Below are positions 11,501 through 20,870 of a DNA stretch of 33,262 nucleotides, piece by piece. Both the position numbers and the translations under genes were made by a program. Within the stretch, counting starts at the first letter, position 1. Each line of letters starts with the position of its first letter. A model generated the notes under the pieces. It did no database searches and was not told the DNA's origin. It was given only the letters and a program-made list of their open reading frames with translations. Origin of the DNA: Funneliformis mosseae (lineage: Eukaryota > Glomeromycota > Glomeromycetes > Glomerales > Glomeraceae); NCBI GenBank assembly GCA_910592005.1, contig CAJVPP010000411.1, positions 1-33,262 of the forward strand, read 5' to 3'.

Positions 11501-12181
11501 CCCATTTTCATTCTCATTTTCACTTTCAATATTTTTTTTTTTTTTTTAAATAAAACCGTTTTTAATCACAATACGACAATAGACATTAATATAATACTAA
11601 TATAACCATAACGGCCCTTATTAAGACGAAAATGATTTTGACATATGTATGAAAGAATTTAAGCAACAATTTTTTAAAACGTACAAATTATTGTGGCTGT
11701 TACATGAGATAAAATGGCAAGTGACATCTGCATGAGACGCTTTAATTGTATGCACCAATCACATACACAAAGTTTCATGATACTGCGGGTGGAAATAGCG
11801 TTGGGTATGGTGATACGATATTTTTAAGGGAACTTTTTCTCGAGAGAACAATAGAGAAAGCCAACAAGGGGGAGTCGAGTCAATAAAATATCAAAAGGTG
11901 TGATCCTGTGATTATCCTTATTCGTCAATCGGGTATTCCATGATGAAAGGTCTTAAAACTTTATATCATATCATAAAGAGTTAGTTTATGTTGATATCAC
12001 CCGTGTTGGTTGGTGACCGAGTTATGTTTGATGCAACATTGCCACGAGAGGATGCAAAAATCGCGTGTGATTTATCAGAATGATTAGAATGATTGTCGAT
12101 TGTGTGTACAGGCCTGATTCGCCTGATTTTTTAATTGGTGATAATTATTAATAATTAATTGGAAGTGATATGCTTATTGAA

Positions 12182-12206
12182 ATATATATATATATATATA
12201 TATATA
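12182..12206. repeat. (AT)n microsatellite
   Basis: A 25-base alternating AT run followed by ACATATTTATTTATACATACA. Confidence 0.85.
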
Positions 12207-13857
12207 CATATTTATTTATACATACAGTGTGTATTTTATATTATTAAAAAAAAAAACTGTAAATAATCGGCTATCACATATTTGACAGATTCTGCAAAGA
12301 AAGGTTACAACGATAAACAATGGAAGTCACTATCCTTTTAAGGAATTTAAAACTACCATTTTTTTCGTTTTTAAACTCACCCAAATTCAACTCTTGATTG
12401 TTTCAAATGACATTCCGAAAGCGGTTGGATAATAATACTAGGTAATGACATCATCATCGACAAATACCTAAGAAAAACCTGCAGGACCGAATATGAAAAT
12501 CATGAATTTTTGTGGCAAAAGCCCTCCCTCTCTCTTTTTTTGTTACCTTACGACCAAAAATTGTCAAAATGAATTTCAGAGAGATTACTATGGAGAGAAA
12601 GAGCATAACCGAATAACATATTTGTGGCATGGAATGTATGTTACCGAATGAACCGAGGTTGTAAACAAGTTGCTTAAATAAAATAAATTCATCTCAAATT
12701 ATCATTGATGAAATGAAACTTGAAAAGGGATCGTATTTTATAAAAAGTAAACCAATGTCAAAAAGGAGATTAAGGAGATATGCAGGAAGCAGGTTTTTCT
12801 TTGAGATCATTCAAGAGAAAATTACTCTTTTTAATATATGTATATACTAATTCTAAAATTTCAAAATGGGATTTGTTTATCATTTGTTTACACTCATGGC
12901 GATTGTTTACTAAACATCTTGCCTCTTTTATACGACCCCCTCGACTAAATAGCATGGTTTGGTAGGAGAAATATGCAAACATTCGGCAATATTTATCTTA
13001 GTTGAACGTAAAAGAGATTATTATTTTTTAAATAAATTCCCCAAAAAAAATAAAAAAAAATAAAAATAAAAATATTGTTTTGCATATCTTATTTAAATAT
13101 CGCGCCCTTATTAATTTTTCCTATCTCTAAAAAAAAATTTTTTATTTTTTTTTTTCCCTCCGTATGTCTAGGTTTGGTTGCTGTTATGTTTGTTTGTTTA
13201 TTTCATGTTTACACTTCACAAAATTTCGCATCTTGCTGTAAAGTTTAGAAGGTTTAGTTGTCAAAAATTATATTATCCTTAATCTATGGCTAATTGATAT
13301 TAAGCTGTATGTATCTATATCTTAATGAGATTTTTTTTTTTTCTTGATGATCACTTCGGCAATGCCGATTCGATTCAGCAAATGTTACCCGCCACGTTCG
13401 TTTTTATGCCCTGCATTTAAAATATTAACTCTAAACTATATAATAACTAATCGATTTTTCCCAAAACCATGCTTGAATGTCAAAAAAAAAATTTTTGCTA
13501 ACGAAAATTCCGTTCCACCTTTCATGTTTTTTTATGCGCTTCTCAATGAGCAAGTGACCAAGATTGGAAAATGATAAGATGAAAAAAAAAATTTTTTTTT
13601 TTTTTTTTTTCTTTGAAATTTGCAATCTTTCTTTTTTTAAACAAAATCAGCCGAAATGTCATTCTTTTTTACAAAAACAACCGATATTTAAATTTAAATT
13701 AAATCTGCAAATTACAAATACAGATGAATGTTCTACGCCACTTCACATTCAAAGGATATCTTCCGAATACAATTGCCCAATCCATTATTTTCTGTCTTTA
13801 AGAGTCTTTTTTTTTTTAATAAAAAAAAAAAAAGATAAGCATACATCCGGTTATTTA

Positions 13858-13895
13858 TTTTTTTTTTTTTTTTTTTTTTTTTGCTCTCTCTCTCT
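13858..13895 (+). repeat. T25 run followed by (CT)n
   Basis: T25 at 13858-13882 leads through G into a CTCTCTCTCTCT run. This tract creates the Phe-rich part of an otherwise meaningless long open frame. Confidence 0.8.
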
Positions 13896-14135
13896 TTTTC
13901 TGCTGTTGTGGACATCTAAATTTTTATGGCTATGATATGTAGAAAGAAAAGGCTTGTTGATCTTTTACTTTATTTATCTATATAAAATGAAATGAGACTT
14001 TTTGGTCTTACCCTTTTTTCGTTTAACAATTACCCTGCCAAGATGCACGAACAAAAATTTCCGCAAAAAAAAAAAAAGGCTTCAAACCTGTTTCATGCCT
14101 TTCTCAAGGAATTACAATGTTCATTCCTTCAAACT

Positions 14136-14411
14136 TTAATAAAGTAATTCTAATTGAAGTTCGTTCTCGCTCGAAATCCTGTTGTACTGCACATTGCAGG
14201 TGTTAATCACTGTGCTCGTGTCCTTTCTCATTTCATCCATCTGCTGACTCTTGTTTTTCATTTTTGTATGAAGTTTGTTTTTTATTTCATTACATTGTTC
14301 TTTATCCTCAAAAAGATGATAACTTTTAACAAATGAAATCGGATAAATTGAGAATAAAAAAAAAAATAAAAAATAAAATAAAATAAAGAAAGGGAGAGAA
14401 AACTTTATCAT
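14136..14411 (-). CDS. Small secreted-like ORF, 91 codons, doubtful
   Basis: The frame starts with ATG at 14411-14409 and has A at -3. The first 30 or so residues are very hydrophobic and could pass as a signal peptide or membrane anchor (Phe/Leu/Ile-rich). The remaining 60 residues are polar and charged, with two cysteines near residues 39 and 73 and a Glu/Leu-rich end. This layout resembles small secreted proteins of plant-associated fungi. However, the hydrophobic part is encoded by a T-rich low-complexity tract, and ORFs of this length are expected a few times by chance in 33 kb of such DNA. No homologue is recognised and no intron or poly(A) signal supports it. Confidence 0.15.
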   Translation of the reverse strand: MIKFSLPFFILFYFLFFFLFSIYPISFVKSYHLFEDKEQCNEIKNKLHTKMKNKSQQMDEMRKDTSTVINTCNVQYNRISSENELQLELLY

Positions 14412-14883
14412 AATATTACACTACATCAATGATTTGTTGCCAACAGATGTTATAAATTCCTGCGGAAAATGATTCATCCACACATGAATAAAGGGCCCTT
14501 TGGTCTTACGTCCTTTTTAGAAGTCATTATCCTCGTTCTTTTGATGCTCGCACTTTGGTCGCTACTTTGCTCTCGAATTTATGATATTGTTTAAAAAATG
14601 ATTTCTTATTATATCCGAAAATTCATATGCTAATGATTTCATATGACCCATAATAAGTAGAATAACCTGCATTTATATTGCAAACTAATCCCGAAATTTG
14701 CCTTGTTACACTTGATTCATATATAATCCCAAGCCTAAAATTAGTATTACTACATGTATTATTTTTTAACATTGTGAGTTTTATGTAACCTGTCAACACA
14801 AATTTCCTGTTGAAAAAAAAAAAAAATAATATGATTGAACACGAACGGTATGAGAGCGACGCTGTTGATTTATATTCGAAAAA

Positions 14884-14930
14884 GAGTGTGAGTGAGAGTG
14901 AAAGTGAGAGAGTGAAGAGAGAAGGAGAGA
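14884..14930 (+). repeat. Purine-rich GTGAGA-type tract
   Basis: The plus strand is almost all G and A with interspersed T (repeating GAGTGA and GAGAGA words). Such GA-rich tracts may form triplex DNA or bind GAGA-type factors. It lies 1.2 kb upstream of the kinase start. Confidence 0.6.
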
Positions 14931-16011
14931 TTTTTTATCTCTTCTCGATGAACTTTCTTATAAATGAGTATTGTGATGCCCACGAAATATTGTAAACAAT
15001 TTTCTGCATATTTGTCGACAGTTAAATTTATTAGATCTTTTTTAAATAAAATATATATATTTGTATATTTAAAAATAATTCTTATTTTATATTAGGATTA
15101 AATTATCAGGACTGCGTAATAATGAATTTTTAATATTTGAAAAAAAAAAATTGTGCTTATTTATATTGAATTACAACAATATAAATAATTATAATACCGA
15201 TATAATCATCTATAATCAAAATTTTGATATACCGTTATACAATAACAATATAAATAATACTTAAATAGATAGATATATTTATCTTATTTATATTGTTATT
15301 ATAAATTTAATATTATAAAAAGGTCAAAAAAGTTGTCTACGAATTTTCAATATTATCTGATATATAAAAAAAAAATTTGCTTTGAAAAAATTATCTTCGT
15401 TTCTTTCTTGTTTTTTTTTAAAAAAAAAAATATTTTAGATTATAACTATTGAATTTTTGTGGATAGTGACTAAAACACAACCACACAATAACAACATTAA
15501 GTAAAGACGGACATAGTGCAGTCTTCTAAAGGATATCTCTCAAGGTTAGTCTGCGTTTTGTAACAAATTGATACGGTTTTCTCGAAAAAAAAAAAAAAAA
15601 AGAAAAAATATTTTTTTTTTTTTTTTCTCGTTTGGATATTCCTTTTCACCCTTATCTTGACTCGTTCTATCGTTATCTCGATGAGATTTTTCTCAGTTGT
15701 TTCAAACTCTTCCCTAATTTTTGTGGTTCGTTAGAATTCACGTGTTTTGTCTCGTAATTTTTTTTTCTTTCAACTTTTTATTCAAAAATAAAAAAACGCG
15801 ATTCTATTTTTTTACAAGTTATCTTAAAATCTTAAAATCTTCTCTTTCTTTTTATTTCGATTCTTCATTTTCCACACAAATCGCTCGATCGATTTATCAT
15901 CCATTTAATTGAATCAACCCTCTTTTCTTTACTCCCCGGGGTTGATATATTTAAAAACAATTGGTGCGTTTAAAACAATTTTTTATTTGTGCAAGTCAAC
16001 AGACAAAGTTA

Positions 16012-16019
16012 TATAAATA
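16012..16019 (+). promoter_or_regulatory. Candidate TATA box
   Basis: TATAAATA, about 150 bp upstream of the kinase ATG. In DNA this AT-rich such a match is weak evidence on its own; position relative to the gene is the main support. Confidence 0.3.
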
Positions 16020-16054
16020 TACATTTCCTTTTTTTTTTTTAAGACCTCAATATC

Positions 16055-16104
<50 letters not shown>
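16055..16104 (+). repeat. T11-A39 homopolymer junction before the kinase start
   Basis: Eleven T bases are followed without interruption by thirty-nine A bases, ending 65 bp before the start codon. It is the longest homopolymer in the window. Poly(dA:dT) tracts disfavour nucleosomes and are common in fungal promoters. If transcribed, it would put a poly(A) tract in the 5' leader. Its length is likely to vary between isolates and to be prone to sequencing error. Confidence 0.85.
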
Positions 16105-16105
<1 letters not shown>

Positions 16106-16169
16106 AAACCATTAATTAATAATATAAATAAATCTTCAAAAATCTTCATTATACTACTGAATACAGATA

Positions 16170-19100
16170 ATGCCGGCTACTTTACAATCTGCCGTGCGCC
16201 ATAGTATTAGTACATCACCTACGAGAACAGACCACTATCCATACTCGCCAAACGGTATGGGTAGTTTTAATAACGATGAAAGGGGTGGTTACAGTAGACA
16301 GGTAAATGATTTTTTTTTTTGTTGAAGTCGTTTCTGCGCCAATCATTTGCAGATCCTCATAAAGCGTGACCTGAAAAAAAAAAAACAAATTTTTTTTTTG
16401 AATGAGTCAATTCCTTTTATTAGAAAGGGAATATTCATTCGACTTTCCTAAATAATTATTAACCAATTTTTTTTTTTTTTTTTTTTTTTTAAAATTAAAT
16501 TTTTTTTTTTTAATAATGACATATTTAGGGCGCCACTACTAATTCTAAAAATAATCCCACCAGCATGTATAACACAATGTCAATTCTTTGGAAGGTAAAA
16601 TCCCCATCAATTTTTTTTTTTTATACTTGCACATGTCCTTGCATATGCATATAGTTTAATATATATAGGTATGTATGCTAAAACCCCATCCTCTATTGTA
16701 TTATCATAGGAACAAAATCCAATTCTACAAAATGAACAAAGGAACCTAACTACAATCAAAGGAGCAACGAAGGTGAATAATAAAATGTCAAGGTAGATTG
16801 TGAAAATTTTGCAACAAATTTATTAACTATCATTTATGAAAAAAAAAATTTATTAGGCTGCCCAATCATCAACTAGACCTTCAACTCCACATAATAATCG
16901 ACAAAAGAACACCGTTGAAAAGAAAAAGCCAAATGTTCAGGCTCCCCCCAGTAAAACAACAACGGTTAAAAAGACAAAAAATGATTCACCACCAGTTTCC
17001 CCACCACCAAGTTTAAAACAAAAGTCTTCTGGTGCTACTAATGGTCAGTCATCCACTCGTCCTGAAAAAAGGCCAGTTACCCCACATGCTACTCAACCCG
17101 CAGGCATCTTGAAGGCTGATAAAAAGAAAATTGATGCGGTCTCTTCAAAAGCATCAACTACGCAAAATGCTCGTCGACCAGCTTCTCCCCCCGCTTCAGC
17201 CGCTCATTCCGCTCACTCTCGTTCCCACGTAAGTGCCGCCTCGGCCTCTCATTCCGCTCACTCTCGTGCTCATGTACGTGCGGCTTCTCCCCCCGCTTCA
17301 GCTGCTCATTCAGCTCACTCTCGTTCCCACGTACGTGCTGCCTCTCCTGAGAGTGCTTTGCGTCAAGAAAATAGAAAATTGAGGAGACAATTGGAGGATC
17401 ATGAAGACTTGTTACGTGAAAGGGATTCCGAATTGTTAGAATATCAAGATCTCGTTGAAGCGTTTCAGGAACGCATTCGCCAAGTTGAAGCTCGTAACCG
17501 TGAATTAAAATTGGAAAATGACATCATGAGAAATTATATTGAGGAGGAGAAGGCAAAGAAGGAATCTATTGTCAATGAACCAACCAGGATGATTAGCTCT
17601 GTGGTGAATAATATCCAAAGAATTCGTGGTGAATCTGCTTCCTCCGTATCTGTTGCAAAATCTCCTTTGGATGTTAATTCCTCCAAATCTTCATCACCAA
17701 TTCCTTCTGATTCCCCCATGACATCTCCAAAAACTTCTTTTGTCACGTCAAAATTGAAGTCTCAGGAGCTCTTAAAAGCCAATAACCCTACAAAGGTTAA
17801 CAATAGCCCACCCATTCGCCCTCATGTGGTTTCCCAGGCTCGTGGGAATTTGATCCCGGCTAATAAGAAAACGCCTCCTCAGGATGAACTGCATCCGCCG
17901 AGACCTACTGCGCCATCTCCGGCCGCTATGAATCGTCATGAGCCTTCGATGGTCGGTGGGAGAAACGAAATGTTAAATAGAAATGTAGAATCTCGTGATC
18001 GTCAGGCTTTGGGTCTCATGAGAAAACAAAATGCTGCTTTAAACGCTGTCATGGAAGAATCTGAAGATAGCGAGGTCGATGAGTTTATTTTTGAACAAGA
18101 GGTCACTTCGGATGATCAGGCGGATTCTGAATTTGACGCCACCTCTTCAGCTGAATCGGACGATGACGACGAGGAGGATGATGATGATGATGGAACCAAC
18201 GTAAATAATCAACGTAATCAACTTGGAATGACGGAAGATCATCAGAACGACGACGCCGAAAATGACAGTCCTGACGACGAAGATGATGAATCTGTCAGCG
18301 ATTTTGATAAATGGTCAACTCATGCTTCATCTAAACACGACTTGGATGCCATCGTCGAGGAAGATGATGAAGATGAAGACGATGAATTTGATTATGTACC
18401 ACCCCAACCAAAAACTTGTCAACAAAAAAATTGGACTCCCGTTAACCCGATCGAACCCCATTTTGCCACCGTTGCTAAGGTTGCCTCGGCTGGTACCACC
18501 CCCCCTAAAAATTTTGCGGCCAACGTCTCCGGTACTCCCAACAATGATAAATCCTCACAACGTCGCGTCAATAGACGTTTTCATGTAGACTCCATCGGCT
18601 CTGATTCCGGTATCGGAAGTGCTCATGAGGAAATTTCTAGTGTTAAAATTTCATCGGCTTCTACTAAAGGTCAAAATGGTCAAACTGTCAATAACGGTCA
18701 ATCGGTCTTTCCTTCATCATCGGTTTCTTCAAAGGTTAATGGCAAAGTTTCAACCCAAAAACAACGATCGCAACAACAACAAATTAATGCTCAAGATTAT
18801 TTCTCCAATGGTCATCCTTCTTATCACCCACATCGGGATTCAATGTCATCTGTTAACTCCGATTCATCTGACGATTCTGCTTCATTCTCGGTTTCTTCCT
18901 CTCAAAATAACTCTTATCCATCTTCGGTCACCTCTCCATCATCCACACGAACTGATTCTTTTACTTCTCAAAAATTTGCTAACGATTCATATGGTCAATC
19001 ATCCTCTCAAAACTCCAACTCTTATAACAACGGCATGGCTCAAAATAAAAATCCGATCAAAAATGGTTTAAATGATATCTATCCAACCTCGGTCACCACT

Positions 19101-20745
19101 ACTCACTCTGATAATTCTGCTGATCATAACAATTATGTACAATCCAACAACAAATTTGTCACCTCTCACACTTCTGCTTTTAAAAACGGTATTTCTTCTT
19201 ATACGACAAAAAACTCCATTAAAACTGATAATCAATTCAACTCGGTCTCAAAATCTTCATCTGGTCATGATAATTATAATAACGACAATGCCCCGGTTAC
19301 TCGTCTTCCATCCCCAACTTTTGCTACAACGGCTCGTCTTTCCGGCTCATCAGTTAATCATCAGTTAAACACCAAACGATCAAACCCAAACTCCCGTGCT
19401 TCTACACCAAGTTCAAATGCTTCAACTGCTCGAGCAAAATCACCGGCTTCTGCTTCAACATCTCGAGCTTCGACTCCTGCTTCTGAATCTAGTCGAAATG
19501 CCTCTGGTTATACCCGTAAACCTCGTCAAAACTCTAACGATTCCGACTCATCATCTGATAACTCTTCAACTGCTGTTCCCCCTTCACCTCCACCTCAACC
19601 ATTGGCCAATAACGACAAGGAACCTTTTGCCACTTTGCAACATTATCTTCGCTTGATTTCTGAAAACAGTATCGTAGAAGATCCACTCAAAACTTACGAT
19701 ATTAAAAAAGTTATCGATGAAGGTTCATCTGCAAAGGTCTATAACGCTCACCCATTATCTAATCCCAGTGAAGAATGTGCAATCAAGATTGTCCCCCTCT
19801 CCTATTCTTTGGAGTTCATCTTCAATGAAATTTATGTGCTTAAGAATCTCAAGCACAAAAATATCGTCGATTGCAAAGAAAGCTTCTTACGCTGGGATGG
19901 CAAAACACGCGAAGTTTGGATTGCAATGGAAAAGTGCGCCCGTGGAGATGTAACAAATCGTGCTGGTAAAATTACCCAACGGGAAGTTGGACGCATTGCC
20001 GGCGAGGTAAATAAATACATCTTTTTTTTTTTTTTTCAAGGTTTTTAATTATTATCTTACATTGTTAACATTATTATTATTATTATTATTTAAATAGCTC
20101 TTGAGCGCGTTGAAACATTTACATGCCAATGGGGTCATTCATCGTGATATCAAACTTTCAAACATTTTGGCCGATGCAAACAATGAAATAAAATTAGGTA
20201 TGTTTTTTTTTATTTTAAAAATGACACCTCGGTAGTGTGGAAATAATCTAACTGATAATCCCCCCTTTTTTTCTCCTCATTAGCTGATTTTGGTATTTCG
20301 TCTTTGACCCCTACTTCGACTACCGCAATGGTTGGCACGATCCCATACATGGCCCCTGATGTTGTTCTCGTTGGACCTGACCGACCCTATGATACCAAAG
20401 TTGACATTTGGGCTATAGGTGTTTGCATTTTAGAGCTTTTAACTGGTAAGGCCGCCTGGGGACGCATCCGCGATGACGAAATCATGGACAAATTGCGCCG
20501 GGGTGAAATGCCATACGGTTTTCATCGTCTCCGAAAGAAAGCCGATATTGGATGGGAAGCCGTTGATTTCTTGGAAAAATGTTTTGCAAGGACCCCCGAA
20601 AATAGATGGTCCGCCGAGAAATTGTTGGAGGTAATTATTCAGAGTGCGTAAAGTTATAGAAAGGTTCGAAAACTAATTAACTCATTTTGATTTTTTTGAA
20701 AAATTTTCATAATAGCATCCCTTCATCACTGGCAATCGCAATTAA
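16170..20745 (+). CDS. STE20/PAK-like serine/threonine kinase, 7 exons, 1295 aa
   Basis: Exons: 16170-16301, 16529-16594, 16710-16772, 16857-20006, 20098-20197, 20284-20630, 20716-20745. All six introns are GT-AG, 84-227 bp, and all but the fifth are in phase 0. The ATG has A at -3 and an in-frame TGA at 16158. Domains: Pro/Ser/Lys-rich N terminus (1-195), His-Ser-Ala repeat (196-248), coiled coil (about 253-323), acidic tracts (about 487-532 and 551-600), a Ser/Asn/Thr-rich linker (600-1000), and a kinase domain from about 1034 to 1291. Catalytic residues visible are Lys1064 (CAIK), Glu1078, HRD with Asp1154, Asn1159 and DFG at 1172-1174. HRDIKxxNIL and the terminal LLEHPFI favour the STE20 group; a C-terminal kinase after a long disordered region resembles PAK kinases, but no CRIB motif is seen. 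The glycine loop is DEGSSA and APE is APD. It probably phosphorylates Ser/Thr in a signalling role; substrate, partners and subfamily are unknown. Confidence 0.9.
16302..16528 (+). other. Kinase intron 1 (227 bp)
   Basis: CAG|GTAAAT donor and ATTTAG acceptor. It is the longest intron of the gene and contains several T runs, one of about 22 bases near 16470. Removing it keeps the frame (44 codons before, GATTNS after). Confidence 0.8.
17181..17339 (+). repeat. In-frame coding tandem repeat, His-Ser-Ala rich
   Basis: Three adjoining units encode protein residues 196-248: two of 19 residues of the form ASPPASAAHSAHSRSHV(S/R)A, flanking a shorter 15-residue unit (ASASHSAHSRAHVRA). DNA of the units is nearly identical apart from a few synonymous changes, which indicates recent duplication. 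The segment sits just before the coiled coil and is rich in His, Ser, Ala and Arg. Confidence 0.85.
20631..20715 (+). other. Kinase intron 6, retention gives an alternative C terminus
   Basis: GAG|GTAATT donor and AATAG acceptor. If retained, translation continues for VIIQSA and stops at TAA (20649-20651), replacing the HPFITGNRN end with six other residues. The spliced form restores the STE20-type LLxHPFI ending, so splicing is the preferred model. Confidence 0.75.
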
Positions 20746-20864
20746 AATTTTCCGTTATTATGATTTTATAACCAACTCGATATATTTCTTATCACGATTT
20801 TAAAACCCGATTTTATTTTTCGAATTTCGATTATCTCCGTTTTGGTATTTTTTTTATGTTTTTC

Positions 20865-20870
20865 AATAAA
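20865..20870 (+). terminator. Candidate poly(A) signal of the kinase gene
   Basis: AATAAA 120 bp after the stop codon, in an A/T-rich 3' region and followed by AATAAATTTAAG. This is the first canonical hexamer after the stop. Confidence 0.45.

Larger units (their letters stand above)
9606..15480. other. Homopolymer-rich spacer upstream of the kinase gene
   Basis: The spacer is marked by long A or T runs: A28 at 9935-9962, A22 at 10014-10035, A27 at 10985-11011, T25 at 13858-13882, and many of 12-20 bases. It also has (TCCAT)4 at 11481-11500 and (AT)n at 12182-12206. The longest open frames (123 codons at 13564-13935, 91 codons at 14136-14411 minus) are largely encoded by these runs. I see no supportable gene except a low-confidence small secreted-like frame listed separately. 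Confidence 0.6.
15481..16169 (+). promoter_or_regulatory. Kinase gene promoter and 5' leader region
   Basis: The region includes TATAAATA at 16012-16019, about 150 bp before the start codon, and then T11 at 16055-16065 directly joined to A39 at 16066-16104. Two transcript models fit. In the first, transcription starts below the TATA-like site and the A39 tract lies in the 5' leader. In the second, transcription starts near 15500 and an intron runs from AAG|GTTAGT (donor at 15545) to CAG (16164-16166), four bases before the ATG. Without splicing, that longer transcript would carry a 17-codon upstream ORF (15681-15734). RNA data are needed to choose. Confidence 0.35.

Noticed and set aside
12770..12982. 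Overlapping 60-70 codon ORFs on both strands
   Set aside because: Mutually overlapping and without family resemblance; lengths expected by chance.
13355..13369. TCGGC-AAT-GCCGA hairpin, considered as part of a U6-like snRNA
   Set aside because: No U6 core sequence (ACAGAGA-type motif) or promoter follows; it is only a short hairpin.
13564..13935. 123-codon plus-strand ORF
   Set aside because: Much of it is poly-Phe/poly-Lys encoded by T and A homopolymers; no recognisable domain and a low-complexity origin.
18262..19953. Several 78-150 codon ORFs inside the kinase exon, on the same strand in another frame
   Set aside because: They are shadows of the Ser/Asn/Asp-rich coding sequence of exon 4; Leu- and Pro-rich translations are a frame-shift effect.
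20036..20048. Alternative acceptor CAAG or read-through at the end of exon 4
   Set aside because: Using it meets a stop at once and destroys the kinase domain; the acceptor at 20096-20097 joins directly to LLSALKHLHANGVIHRD.
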